From: Empedobacter tilapiae
GTDB lineage: Bacteria > Bacteroidota > Bacteroidia > Flavobacteriales > Weeksellaceae
Direction of reading: 5' to 3'
NCBI RefSeq assembly: GCF_004785645.1
Contig: NZ_SRPE01000001.1
Location: forward strand, 310,001-374,000
DNA length: 64,000 bases
Part shown: in pieces, positions 1 to 8,949 of the stretch
Numbering within the stretch: position 1 is the first letter of the stretch
How the letters are laid out: every line of letters begins with the position of its first letter
The notes under the pieces: model-generated
What the model saw: the letters and a program-made list of their open reading frames with translations, nothing else
The model's database searches: none
What the model was told of the DNA's origin: nothing
Position numbers and translations under genes: made by a program

Positions 1-475
1 AACGAGAAAGAATCGTAGGAATAATTTTATGTTTTTCTGTAGTTGCCAAAATAAAAATTGCATGTGCAGGTGGCTCTTCTAACGTTTTCAGAAACGCATT
101 GAAAGCCGCTGTTGACAACATATGAACCTCATCAATAATGTAGACACGGTATTTTCCAATTTGAGGAACAATACGTACCTGATCAATTAAATTTCTGATA
201 TCATCAACCGAATTATTAGACGCCGCATCTAACTCAAAAATATTGAAAGCAAAATCTTGATCGCCTTCTACTCCATTTTCTTCGTTGATTTTACGCGCTA
301 AAATTCGAGCACATGTTGTTTTTCCAACACCTCTTGGTCCACAAAATAAAAGTGCTTGTGGCAATTGATTTGACTTTATCGCTTGCTCCAAAGTATTTGT
401 AATAGACGCTTGTCCAACTACATCTTCAAAATTTAGCGGGCGATATTTTCTGGCTGAAACAACAAAATTTTCCAT
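1..475 (-). CDS. dnaX: DNA polymerase III subunit gamma/tau, N-terminal part (cut by window edge)
   Basis: Clamp-loader ATPase subunit that loads the sliding clamp at the replication fork. The ATG is at 475 on the minus strand and about 158 codons are visible before the window ends. The protein opens with MENFVVSARKYRP, followed by the Walker A motif GPRGVGKT and the Walker B region IIDEVHML, then LKTLEEPP and the sensor-type segment ATTEKHKIIPTILSR, all standard for DnaX. The gene continues beyond base 1, so the clamp-binding and tau regions cannot be judged. A TAnnTTTG box (483-490) sits just upstream. Confidence 0.95.
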   Translation of the reverse strand, partial: MENFVVSARKYRPLNFEDVVGQASITNTLEQAIKSNQLPQALLFCGPRGVGKTTCARILARKINEENGVEGDQDFAFNIFELDAASNNSVDDIRNLIDQVRIVPQIGKYRVYIIDEVHMLSTAAFNAFLKTLEEPPAHAIFILATTEKHKIIPTILSR

Positions 476-482
476 ACAAATG

Positions 483-490
483 CAAATATA
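483..490 (-). promoter_or_regulatory. -7 promoter box of dnaX
   Basis: Read on the minus strand this is TATATTTG, an exact match to the Bacteroidota -7 consensus TAnnTTTG, 7 nt from the dnaX start. No TTG was found at the -33 position, so the call rests on the -7 box and its placement. Confidence 0.45.
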
Positions 491-620
491 ATAGTTTTAA
501 GTTTCTAATAAAAATTCTTTCAAACCTCATCAATTAATTCTATTTTTATTTATAAATTACACAAGTCAAAAAAATAATATTTCAAACAATTCTTTTGATT
601 GTTGAACACATTTTTAGCCT

Positions 621-1478
621 ATGCAAAATTCAGAAAACCACGATTCAGTACCTATTATCAGCATACAAAGTTTTCGAAAAGGACAATTGGCTGGTCGCGA
701 CGAATTGTTGTTTAATGAATTGCACGGAGAACGACATATAGATAAACCTCACAAGCACGATTTTTTTGTGATTATTCTTTTCGATAAAGCTTCTGGTATA
801 CATAATATCGACTCGAAAGATTATCCAATTGATAACAAAGAAATTCATATTTTGTTTCCCGGACAGATGCATAAATGGCAAATAAATGATGGAACAATTG
901 GTTATCAATTGATGACAGAACGTTCATTTTTCGAACAATTCGCTCCTTATTTTCGCTTTTCATTTACCAATTATCAAAATCATCCCGTTATAAAATTATC
1001 GGACGAAGCTTTCTCTAAATTGATGTATGAATTCAATGCAATAAAAGAAGAATTAAAATCTGAAAATTCGTTGGTTCATTTGATTAATGCTCGTACAGCG
1101 GTTATTGCGGCAATTGTGAGTAAAGAAGCGGAACAAATTTTTACAGAATTCAAAGTTTATCAATCCAATCCGAGATTAGCGAAATTTAATATGTTGATTG
1201 ATGAATTTTACAAGGAAGAAAAATCGGTTGTTTTTTATGCAGAAAAATTACATATTTCAGCTAATTATCTGAATATTTTATGCAAAAAACATCTGAAAGT
1301 TTCAGCTACACAACTTATTCAACAACGAATTATTATCGAAGCAAAACGACTTTTAAAATCAGGAGATTTATCCATCAAAGAAATAGCTTTCGAGTTAGGT
1401 TTTACTGACCATGCCTATTTTTCGAACTTTTTCAAAGCTCAAACCAATATTACTCCATCAGAATTCCGAAATCTCTAA
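621..1478 (+). CDS. AraC family transcriptional regulator
   Basis: One-component DNA-binding regulator of 285 residues. The N-terminal half resembles an AraC-type cupin ligand domain, with a histidine-rich strand around residues 44-46 (HKHDFF) and a turn FPGQMHKW near 79-86. The C-terminal hundred residues hold two helix-turn-helix units, including IKEIAFELGFTDHAYFSNFFK, the AraC signature helix pair. It lies 89 bp upstream of the first amidohydrolase on the same strand, so that cluster is a plausible target, but no operator was identified. The ligand is unknown. Length is normal for the family. Confidence 0.88.
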   Translation: MQNSENHDSVPIISIQSFRKGQLAGRDELLFNELHGERHIDKPHKHDFFVIILFDKASGIHNIDSKDYPIDNKEIHILFPGQMHKWQINDGTIGYQLMTERSFFEQFAPYFRFSFTNYQNHPVIKLSDEAFSKLMYEFNAIKEELKSENSLVHLINARTAVIAAIVSKEAEQIFTEFKVYQSNPRLAKFNMLIDEFYKEEKSVVFYAEKLHISANYLNILCKKHLKVSATQLIQQRIIIEAKRLLKSGDLSIKEIAFELGFTDHAYFSNFFKAQTNITPSEFRNL

Positions 1479-1567
1479 TCATTTATAAATCTTACAAGTT
1501 TTAGAAGTTATTATACTAACCATTTGTTTTGATTCATTGTAATTTAGCTACAATAAATTTGAACACA

Positions 1568-2896
1568 ATGAATAACAATATATCACGTAAAGATTTTCTT
1601 AAAAATTCAGCTTTAGGATTAGCAGGATTTTCTTTCTTACCAGGATTCTTACAAGCTGCACCAGACTCTCAATTAGATAAGACGAATCTTACAAAACCAG
1701 GGAATTTCACGTTAAAAAATGTTCGTTTAGAAACAGGTTTCGAATATGAAAACGATGAAATCATTGGCACAAAAACAGATCTTTTTACAATTGAAATTGC
1801 CAATGGAAAAATCAAAAAAATCAACCCAAATCAACCGAATGCAAAAGCAATTGACGCGAAAGGTTTATTGATGTTACCGTCTTTCAAAGATATGCACATT
1901 CATTTAGACAAAACCTTATATGCAGATAGATGGCGCGCGGTTCGTCGTTCTGGAGGAATCAAAGGAATGATTGAATTAGAGCAAAAAGTTTTGCCTGAAA
2001 TGTTGAAAAAATCTACCTACAAAGCAGAAAAATTGATTGAATTATTACAATCGTACGGAACAGGTTTTGCGCGTAGCCATGTAAACATCGAACCAACTTC
2101 TAAATTAGATTCATTAAAAAATCTAGAAATTGCTTTGGCAAACAAAAAAGATTCGTTTGGAGCTGAATTGGTTGCTTTTCCTCAACATGGTTTATTCTAC
2201 ACAGATTCGATGCCGTATATGAAAGAAGCTGCTAAAATGAACATCGATTTTATTGGAGGTTTAGATCCTACAAATGTGGATGGCGCTATTGAAAAAACAA
2301 TGGATGCAACAATTCAATTGGCGATAGATCATAACAAAGGAATCGATATTCACTTACACGAATCAGGAAAATCTGGTCATGATACTATTGACTATTTAAT
2401 CAAAAAAATTAACGAAAATCCTCAATTAAAAGGAAAAACCTTCGTCAGCCATTCTTTTGCATTAGCGACTTTAGATAAATCAAAACAAGAAGCCATTGCT
2501 GAACAGTTAGGCGAAGCGCAAATTGGAATTGTATCTACTATTCCGTTCGGAAGCTTAGTTATGCCAATTCCAACTTTATTAAAACATGGTGTAAAAGTAA
2601 TGACAGGAAACGACAGCATTGTGGATTATTGGAATACGTTTGGAACAGGAAGTGTTTTACAGAAAGCAAATCTTGCAGCACAATTATACGGACAAAGTTC
2701 TGAATTTGGATTATCAAGAATGTTGAAACTAGCAACCGCTGGACCTATTCCATTAAATGATAAAGGCGTACAACAATGGCCAAAGGAAGGTGATGATGCG
2801 AATATTATCTTGATTGATGCGAGTTGTTCTGCAGAAGCTGTTTCGAGAATATCGCCTGTTCGTTCATTAATTGTAAAAGGAAATATTGTCTATTAA
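1568..2896 (+). CDS. Exported amidohydrolase, cytosine-deaminase-like (copy 1)
   Basis: Metal-dependent hydrolase of the amidohydrolase superfamily, closest in motif layout to bacterial cytosine deaminases. I chose the ATG at 1568 over the upstream in-frame ATG at 1529 because it begins a clean signal sequence: MNNNISRKDFLK followed by a hydrophobic stretch to about residue 31, a Tat-like leader with RK in place of the twin arginine. Metal-ligand motifs are MHIHLDK (histidines near 110 and 112), IHLHESG, SHSFAL and a late GNDSIVDYW aspartate. It is a close paralogue of 3724-4968, which lacks the leader. The substrate cannot be told from sequence. An ankyrin lipoprotein follows at 43 bp. Confidence 0.82.
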   Translation: MNNNISRKDFLKNSALGLAGFSFLPGFLQAAPDSQLDKTNLTKPGNFTLKNVRLETGFEYENDEIIGTKTDLFTIEIANGKIKKINPNQPNAKAIDAKGLLMLPSFKDMHIHLDKTLYADRWRAVRRSGGIKGMIELEQKVLPEMLKKSTYKAEKLIELLQSYGTGFARSHVNIEPTSKLDSLKNLEIALANKKDSFGAELVAFPQHGLFYTDSMPYMKEAAKMNIDFIGGLDPTNVDGAIEKTMDATIQLAIDHNKGIDIHLHESGKSGHDTIDYLIKKINENPQLKGKTFVSHSFALATLDKSKQEAIAEQLGEAQIGIVSTIPFGSLVMPIPTLLKHGVKVMTGNDSIVDYWNTFGTGSVLQKANLAAQLYGQSSEFGLSRMLKLATAGPIPLNDKGVQQWPKEGDDANIILIDASCSAEAVSRISPVRSLIVKGNIVY

Positions 2897-2939
2897 TTCA
2901 AAACTTCCTCATTCAAAATCATTCAAACTATAAATCATT

Positions 2940-3611
2940 ATGAAATCAGTTTTAATTTTAATGCTTATGATGACAACGGTTACAGCATGTCATTCAACTC
3001 CAACAGAAGATTCGAATACAGAAATTATGAATGAAAAAGATATTGTAAAAGCAGTTAAAAGCAACGATTTGCAATCTGTTAAAAACTTATTAGAAAGTGA
3101 TGAAGATGTAAATAGCGTTGATAGTAGCAAGCGTTCGTTATTGTTAATTGCAACTAATAATTCAAATATAAAAATCGCAAAATTACTGGTGAAACATGGC
3201 GCAGATGTTAATCAGCAAGCTGACAATCAAGATAGTCCTTTTTTATATGCAGGCGCAAGTGGACAAACAGAATTGGTTCAATTATTTTTAGATCATGGTG
3301 CTCGTTTTGATGTATTTAATCGTTACAATGGTTCTGCACTGATACCTGCTTGTGAGCGCGGACATGTAGAAACGGTGCGATTATTAGCCAATACCAAAAA
3401 TTATCCGGTAGATCATGTAAATCGTTTGGGTTGGACAGGATTAATGGAAGCCATTGTTCTAGGTGACGGAAGCAAAAAATATCAACAAATTGTTCAGATA
3501 TTAAAAGATGTAGGTGCAAAAATGGATATTCCAGATCACGATGGAGTAACGCCTTTGCAACATGCACAACAAAGAGGTTACAAAGAAATTGTAGCCATTA
3601 TTAAATCGTAG
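2940..3611 (+). CDS. Ankyrin-repeat lipoprotein
   Basis: Protein of 223 residues. It opens with a lipoprotein signal (MKSVLILMLMMTTVTAC), with Cys17 as the likely lipidated residue. From about residue 32 it is built of ankyrin repeats: typical helix-turn signatures such as AKLLVKHGADVNQ, VQLFLDHGARFD and GVTPLQHAQQRGYKEIV recur at about 33-residue spacing, giving roughly five units. Ankyrin repeats bind protein partners; none is known here. It sits between the two amidohydrolase copies on the same strand and may be co-transcribed with copy 1. An accessory role for those enzymes is only a guess from position. Confidence 0.82.
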   Translation: MKSVLILMLMMTTVTACHSTPTEDSNTEIMNEKDIVKAVKSNDLQSVKNLLESDEDVNSVDSSKRSLLLIATNNSNIKIAKLLVKHGADVNQQADNQDSPFLYAGASGQTELVQLFLDHGARFDVFNRYNGSALIPACERGHVETVRLLANTKNYPVDHVNRLGWTGLMEAIVLGDGSKKYQQIVQILKDVGAKMDIPDHDGVTPLQHAQQRGYKEIVAIIKS

Positions 3612-3633
3612 AACTTAAAAACAATATAGGTAT

Positions 3634-3699
3634 TGTCATGTTGAACGAAACGAAGTGAAGTTGAAACATCTTTGAGATTCCTCCTTCCTCGGAATGACA
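3634..3699. repeat. Palindrome-ended intergenic repeat, REP/MITE-like
   Basis: A 66-bp stretch begins TGTCAT (3634-3639) and ends with its reverse complement ATGACA (3694-3699). Internally it holds GAACGAAACGAAGTGAAG and ends GAGATTCCTCCTTCCTCGG. From general knowledge, stretches of this look (GTCAT..GAAACGAAGTG..GGAATGAC) are scattered between genes in many Flavobacteriia. Only one copy is in this window, so its repeated nature is recalled, not shown here. It separates the ankyrin gene from amidohydrolase copy 2. Confidence 0.55.
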
Positions 3700-3723
3700 T
3701 AAATCTAAATCAATCAAATCATC

Positions 3724-4968
3724 ATGCAAACAAATTATACAGCAAAAGCTAAAGGAAATTACACCTTAAAAAATATACGATTAGAAATAGGTTTTATTGA
3801 AGATGAATTTGGAATTATCGGAACAAAAACCGATTTATTTTCTGTCGAAATAAAAGATGGTAAAATAGCAAAAGTAAGTGCTAATAATCTTCAATTAACA
3901 GATGCTATTGATGCAAAAGGATTACTAATGTTACCTGCTTTCAAAGATATGCACGTGCATTTAGACAAAACTTTGTACGGTTTACCTTGGCAAGCTCTTT
4001 CACCAAAACGCCGAACTGTTGCTGATATGATTGCTTATGAGCAAGAAATTATTCCAGAATTGTTAAAAACATCAGTTGAGCGTAGCGAGCAATTAATCAA
4101 TTTATTGCAACATTACGGAACTACTTTCGCTCGTACTCATTTCAATGTCGATACAACTTCTGGACTTAAATCTTTAGAAAATTTAGAAAAAGCCTTAGAA
4201 AATAAGAAGGAAACATTCAGTGCCGAATTGGTTGCTTTTCCTCAACATGGTTTGTATTACACCGATTCTGCTCCACTGATGAAAGAAGCTGCACAATTGA
4301 AAAGCGTTGCTTTTGTTGGTGGATTAGATCCTTTCAGTATCGATAAAAATATCGAAAAAGCAATCGATTTTACGGTTCAATTGGCTTTGGATAATAATAA
4401 AGGAATCGATATTCATTTGCACGACACAGGAAAAGAAGGAATGCGTACAATTGAATATTTGGCTGAATTAACGATAAAAAATCCTCAATTAAAAGGAAAA
4501 ACATATGTAAGTCATGCCTTTGCTTTAGTACATTTATCGAAAAGTGAAGAACAAGAAATTGCAGAAAAATTAGCCGAAGCAAAAGTTGGAATTGTTTCTT
4601 CTGTACCTTTTCGCAATAAAGTCGCGATACCAATTCCTACTTTAGTTAAAAACGGTGTTGAAGTTTTAATCGGAAATGATAATGTACAAGATTATTGGAG
4701 CACGTTTGGAACAGGGAATATGTTGCAAAAAGCAAATTTGATTTCAGAATTATATGGTTTAGAAACCGAATATGATTTATCGAGAAATTTAGGTTTTGCA
4801 ACAAAAAACATTACGCCATTAGACAACAAAGGAAATCAACAATGGCCAAAAACTGGTGATAATGCAGATATCGTTTTGATTGATGCAAGTTGTTCTGCTG
4901 AAGCGGTTGCAAGAATGTCGCCTGTTTTAGCTTTAGCTCACAATGGAAATTTAGTTTGGAAAAATTAA
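3724..4968 (+). CDS. Cytoplasmic amidohydrolase, cytosine-deaminase-like (copy 2)
   Basis: Amidohydrolase-superfamily enzyme of 414 residues, clearly paralogous to the gene at 1568-2896 along its whole length. Equivalent metal motifs are MHVHLDK (histidines near 77 and 79), IHLHDTG, SHAFAL and GNDNVQDYW. It begins MQTNYTAKAKG and goes straight into the catalytic fold, so unlike copy 1 it has no export signal and should be cytoplasmic. Shared blocks such as AFPQHGL..YTDS and IDASCSAEAV show a duplication within this locus. The substrate is unknown; a deaminated nucleobase or related heterocycle is one possibility from the family. Confidence 0.82.
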   Translation: MQTNYTAKAKGNYTLKNIRLEIGFIEDEFGIIGTKTDLFSVEIKDGKIAKVSANNLQLTDAIDAKGLLMLPAFKDMHVHLDKTLYGLPWQALSPKRRTVADMIAYEQEIIPELLKTSVERSEQLINLLQHYGTTFARTHFNVDTTSGLKSLENLEKALENKKETFSAELVAFPQHGLYYTDSAPLMKEAAQLKSVAFVGGLDPFSIDKNIEKAIDFTVQLALDNNKGIDIHLHDTGKEGMRTIEYLAELTIKNPQLKGKTYVSHAFALVHLSKSEEQEIAEKLAEAKVGIVSSVPFRNKVAIPIPTLVKNGVEVLIGNDNVQDYWSTFGTGNMLQKANLISELYGLETEYDLSRNLGFATKNITPLDNKGNQQWPKTGDNADIVLIDASCSAEAVARMSPVLALAHNGNLVWKN

Positions 4969-5033
4969 TCAGAAAGAAACTATCGTTATTTTTTACTATA
5001 TTAGTACATTGATTAATTTTTAAAACGATTAAG

Positions 5034-5498
5034 ATGAAGTTTACTTTTATAGTTTTTATTTTACTACTATCAATAAATAATTACGGACAACAAACTGTTT
5101 TAAAAAGTGAGGTTATAGATGCTAAGATTGAATTGTATGAAAATAAGATCGATTCCAAGCTAAGAGAACTTGATTTAAAAGAAGATAATTTAGAATTAAG
5201 CAAACAAAATGTCGCTGATATTATCAATTTTCATAAAGAAGGAATGGAGGAATTTCATAGAACCTTAAACTATTTGCTAGTTGTGATGGGAATTATTGTT
5301 TCGGTTGTAATTGCTGCTGCAGGTTATTATTTGGAGCGTTTTAACAAGAGAAAATCATTGGAACTCAAAAAAGATATTGATGCGTTGAAACAATCGATGG
5401 AAGAAAGTCTTGAAAAAATTAAGAAAGAATCTGAAACAGAATTAAATTTAATCCGAGCAGAAGCAAAGCGCCAAATGGATCATTTCAAAAATGATTAA
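5034..5498 (+). CDS. Small membrane protein with coiled coil, unknown function
   Basis: A 154-residue protein I do not recognise. Residues 1-18 are a signal peptide (MKFTFIVFILLLSINNYG), residues 25-75 are charged and helical, residues 79-100 form a transmembrane segment (LLVVMGIIVSVVIAAAGYYL), and the rest is a lysine- and glutamate-rich helix likely to form a coiled coil. The layout suggests an inner-membrane protein with a periplasmic and a cytoplasmic helix. It stands alone, 65 bp after amidohydrolase copy 2 and before a terminator. No function is proposed. Confidence 0.65.
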   Translation: MKFTFIVFILLLSINNYGQQTVLKSEVIDAKIELYENKIDSKLRELDLKEDNLELSKQNVADIINFHKEGMEEFHRTLNYLLVVMGIIVSVVIAAAGYYLERFNKRKSLELKKDIDALKQSMEESLEKIKKESETELNLIRAEAKRQMDHFKND

Positions 5499-5532
5499 AT
5501 TTTAAAACAACATACAAAATAATCAAATATTC

Positions 5533-5576
5533 AAAACTGAGTTAGATACTATATCTGGCTCAGTTTTCTATTTTTT
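5533..5576 (+). terminator. Rho-independent terminator after the 5034-5498 gene
   Basis: Stem AAAACTGAG (5533-5541) pairs with CTCAGTTTT (5559-5567), followed by a T-rich tail to 5576. It closes the amidohydrolase region. Confidence 0.75.
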
Positions 5577-5687
5577 GTAAATCTTTTCGAGTAATAATCG
5601 AAATATAGATAGCAAACTGAGTTAAAATTGCTTGTGTTTTTAGTAAATTTAAATACTTTTCGTTAGATTCGTCTGTCAAAGATTTAT

Positions 5688-5695
5688 TATTTTTG
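5688..5695 (+). promoter_or_regulatory. -7 promoter box of the ftsK cluster
   Basis: TATTTTTG matches TAnnTTTG exactly and lies 23 nt upstream of the ftsK ATG. No clear -33 TTG was seen. Confidence 0.45.
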
Positions 5696-5718
5696 CCTCA
5701 ATTATACTCAACCTTAAA

Positions 5719-8283
5719 ATGGCTATAAAAAACACGCAGGAAGCACCAAAAACTCCTAAAAAACAAATCGTCAAAACAATTGTAGGTATTCTATTTTTAG
5801 TAATCGGTTTATTACTATTAGCTTCGTTTATCTCTTATTTTTTTAATGGTTTCATGGATCAGAGTCAAATTTCTGATTTATTAGACAAAAGTCAAACCGC
5901 TGAAAATATTTTCGGTAAGTTTGGCGCATTATTAGGTGAAACTTTTGTTTTGCAAGGTATAGGAATTGTCTCATTCTTTGTTCCAATTTTCTTTATTCTT
6001 TTAGGAATTAAAGTGGCTACAAATTGGAAAAAAATTAAACCTTTCACTACTCTTTATCAAAGCATTTTCTTCATGATTTGGTTACCAATATTTTTTGGTT
6101 GCATTTTACCAACTCAACACATGCTTTCTGGTGTAATGGGATTTGAAGTAAATGATTTTCTAAATAGTTTTATTGGTAAATGGGGTGTAATTTTACTGCT
6201 TTTCGTTAGTTTATTGATTTATTGTGTGATTCATTTCCGAATGACGTATCAATCTATTCAAGAAAAAATGGAAGAACGTGCGAAACAAAAAGAAATTGAA
6301 CGTATAGAAAAAGAGCAAGAAAAAATCAAGAGAGAACAGCTTGAATTAAGAAAACGTAAGGAGAAAGAAGAACAAGAAAAGATAAATAAATTCAATCAAG
6401 ATGCCGAAAAGCAACAAGAAAAAGATTTAATTGAAGAGTTAAACTTAGTTGATGAATACGAAAAAGAAGTTATTCAAACTCGCACCATTAATCCAAACGA
6501 AGCGTTTCATCAAGAATTTAAAATTAATCAACCAAAAGAGGAAGAAATAATTGAAGAAACACCTCTTAATATTACAGAATTAGTTGTTGAAGATTTGGCT
6601 GATGACGAGGAAGAAAATAATCAAGTAGATTTTTTATCAATTAATGATGAACAAAATTTCGAAACAGAAATTCAACCAACTCAAAATTCTTCTGAAAATG
6701 GATTAGAATTAAAAGTTCAACATGTTGATGAGGAAGAAGAATTTGAAGCGACTTCTGCTCGATTGGTACAAGAACAAGGAGAATACAATCAACGTTTAGA
6801 TTTACCAAATTATCAATTTCCTCCTATTTCATTGTTAAAAAAATATGACAACGGAAATACGTTAATTGATCAAAAAGAATTAGAAACGAACAAAAATAGA
6901 ATTGTCGAAACCTTAGGAAACTACGGAATCGGAATCGATGAAATTTCAGCAACAATCGGTCCTACGGTTACATTATATGAAATTGTACCAAAAGCTGGTG
7001 TTCGTATTTCTAAAATCAAAAATCTTGAGGATGATATTGCTCTAAGTTTGGCTGCGCTTGGTATCCGTATTATTGCGCCGATTCCTGGAAAAGGAACAAT
7101 TGGTATCGAGGTTCCAAATTCTAATCCTTCAATGGTTTCCATGCATTCGGTTATTGCATCGCAAAAGTTTCAAAATGCTGATATGGAATTGCCAATTGCT
7201 TTCGGAAAAACAATTACGAACGAAACCTTTGTTGCTGATTTAGCAAAAATGCCTCACTTGTTGATGGCTGGTGCAACTGGACAAGGTAAATCAGTTGGTT
7301 TGAATGCAATTATCGCTTCGTTAATCTATAAAAAACATCCATCTGAATTAAAATTTGTGATGGTCGATCCGAAGAAAGTTGAGCTTACTTTATATTCTAA
7401 AATAGAGCGTCACTATTTAGCAAAATTACCAGATTCGGAAGAAGCAATTATCACAGATAATACAAAAGTAATTAACACGTTAAATTCACTTTGTATTGAA
7501 ATGGATGATCGTTACGAATTATTGAAAAATGCTTTCGTTCGAAATATCAAAGAATATAACGCCAAATTTAAAAAACGCAAATTAAATCCAGAAGCAGGTC
7601 ATAGATTCTTACCATATATTGTATTGATCGTGGATGAGTTTGCAGATTTAATTATGACAGCTGGTAAAGAAGTTGAATTACCGATTGCTCGTTTAGCTCA
7701 GTTGGCTCGTGCCGTTGGTATTCACTTGATTGTTGCAACTCAACGTCCGTCTGTAAATGTGATTACAGGAACAATTAAAGCCAATTTCCCTGGTCGTGTC
7801 GCTTTCCGTGTAACGTCAAAAATCGATTCGAGAACGATTTTAGATTCGCAAGGAGCCGATCAATTAATTGGTAAAGGTGATATGTTGTATACAACTGGAA
7901 ACGAATTAGTACGTTTACAATGTGCGTTTGTTGATACACCAGAAGTGGATAAAATTACCGAATTTATTGGTGAACAACGTGGTTATCCAGATGCTATGCA
8001 TTTGCCAGAATATGTTGGTGAAGAAGGTGGTTCTAATTTAGATATTGATTTATCTGATCGTGACGTACTTTTTGAAGATGCTGCAAGATTAATTGTAATG
8101 AATCAACAAGGTTCCGCATCTTTATTACAACGAAAATTAAAATTAGGATATAACCGCGCTGGACGATTGATTGATCAATTGGAAGCTGCTGGAATTGTTG
8201 GTCCTTTCGAAGGAAGTAAAGCAAGACAAGTGTTGATACAAGATGACATGAGTTTGGAACAATTGTTGAATAATTTGAACTAA
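5719..8283 (+). CDS. ftsK: DNA translocase FtsK/SpoIIIE
   Basis: Septum-anchored ATP-driven DNA pump that clears and resolves chromosome termini during division. The 854-residue protein has an N-terminal membrane domain with about four transmembrane segments (residues 20-175), an acidic and glutamine-rich linker (about 190-360), then the motor. Walker A is GATGQGKS near residue 518 and the Walker B region is IVDEFADL near 638; TQRPSVNVITG is the family signature. The last 65 residues are the winged-helix gamma domain (LLQRKLKLGYNRAGRLIDQLE). It leads a same-strand run with lolA-like, lptF/G-like and ribB. Confidence 0.95.
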   Translation: MAIKNTQEAPKTPKKQIVKTIVGILFLVIGLLLLASFISYFFNGFMDQSQISDLLDKSQTAENIFGKFGALLGETFVLQGIGIVSFFVPIFFILLGIKVATNWKKIKPFTTLYQSIFFMIWLPIFFGCILPTQHMLSGVMGFEVNDFLNSFIGKWGVILLLFVSLLIYCVIHFRMTYQSIQEKMEERAKQKEIERIEKEQEKIKREQLELRKRKEKEEQEKINKFNQDAEKQQEKDLIEELNLVDEYEKEVIQTRTINPNEAFHQEFKINQPKEEEIIEETPLNITELVVEDLADDEEENNQVDFLSINDEQNFETEIQPTQNSSENGLELKVQHVDEEEEFEATSARLVQEQGEYNQRLDLPNYQFPPISLLKKYDNGNTLIDQKELETNKNRIVETLGNYGIGIDEISATIGPTVTLYEIVPKAGVRISKIKNLEDDIALSLAALGIRIIAPIPGKGTIGIEVPNSNPSMVSMHSVIASQKFQNADMELPIAFGKTITNETFVADLAKMPHLLMAGATGQGKSVGLNAIIASLIYKKHPSELKFVMVDPKKVELTLYSKIERHYLAKLPDSEEAIITDNTKVINTLNSLCIEMDDRYELLKNAFVRNIKEYNAKFKKRKLNPEAGHRFLPYIVLIVDEFADLIMTAGKEVELPIARLAQLARAVGIHLIVATQRPSVNVITGTIKANFPGRVAFRVTSKIDSRTILDSQGADQLIGKGDMLYTTGNELVRLQCAFVDTPEVDKITEFIGEQRGYPDAMHLPEYVGEEGGSNLDIDLSDRDVLFEDAARLIVMNQQGSASLLQRKLKLGYNRAGRLIDQLEAAGIVGPFEGSKARQVLIQDDMSLEQLLNNLN

Positions 8284-8316
8284 AATTTATTAAAAACAGA
8301 TAGAAAATTAAATTGT

Positions 8317-8946
8317 ATGAAAAAGATAATCTATTCTTTCATACTCTTATTAGTAGGGGTTGGAACATTAAACGCTCAATCAGCAAAACAAATCTTAGAC
8401 AAAGTTTACGCTAAATATACCAACGCAAACTCGTATTACATCAAATTTGATTTTAGCCATAATGCAAATGGAAAATCAACAAATCGTTCGGGAGAAGTTT
8501 TTGCAATGAAACAAAAATTTAACTTGAATGTAGGCGACATTAACCAAATTTTCACAGGAACTAAATTATATACAATTGCAAAAGATGATAAAGAAGTCAC
8601 TATTTCTGATGCATCTAACACAGATGATTTCTTAACACCAACTAAAGTTTTGAATACGTATCGTACTGATTTCAGCTACGCTTTAACAGATAAAAAAACG
8701 GTTGGAGGAAAAACAATTCAGTATATAAAATTAACACCAACTAAAACTTCCACAATCAAATATTCGGTTTTAGGAGTCAATACAGCGAATAATGAAATCT
8801 ACGATTACAAGGAATATGGTAAAAATGGCGACACAACATCAATCGTTGTAAAAGATTACGTTCAAAATTTACTTATTCACAAAAGTTACTTTAACTTTGA
8901 CCAAAAGAAATATAAGTCGCAAGGCTATATGATTACTCAATTATAA
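8317..8946 (+). CDS. lolA: LolA-like outer-membrane lipoprotein carrier protein
   Basis: Periplasmic carrier that would ferry lipoproteins from inner to outer membrane. The 209-residue protein has a signal peptide (cleavage after LNAQ, about residue 21) followed by AKQILDKVYAKYTNANSYYIKFDF, a LolA-type start, and a beta-rich body with the usual half-barrel strand pattern. It begins 33 bp after ftsK and ends 3 bp before the LptF/G-like permease, so it is probably co-transcribed with both. The symbol is by family; Bacteroidota LolA proteins are divergent. Confidence 0.8.
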   Translation: MKKIIYSFILLLVGVGTLNAQSAKQILDKVYAKYTNANSYYIKFDFSHNANGKSTNRSGEVFAMKQKFNLNVGDINQIFTGTKLYTIAKDDKEVTISDASNTDDFLTPTKVLNTYRTDFSYALTDKKTVGGKTIQYIKLTPTKTSTIKYSVLGVNTANNEIYDYKEYGKNGDTTSIVVKDYVQNLLIHKSYFNFDQKKYKSQGYMITQL

Positions 8947-8949
8947 TCA

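Noticed and set aside
5581-5687. Possible small RNA or riboswitch in the gap before ftsK
   Set aside because: No stable conserved structure or recognisable riboswitch core was seen; the gap holds one terminator and one promoter box.
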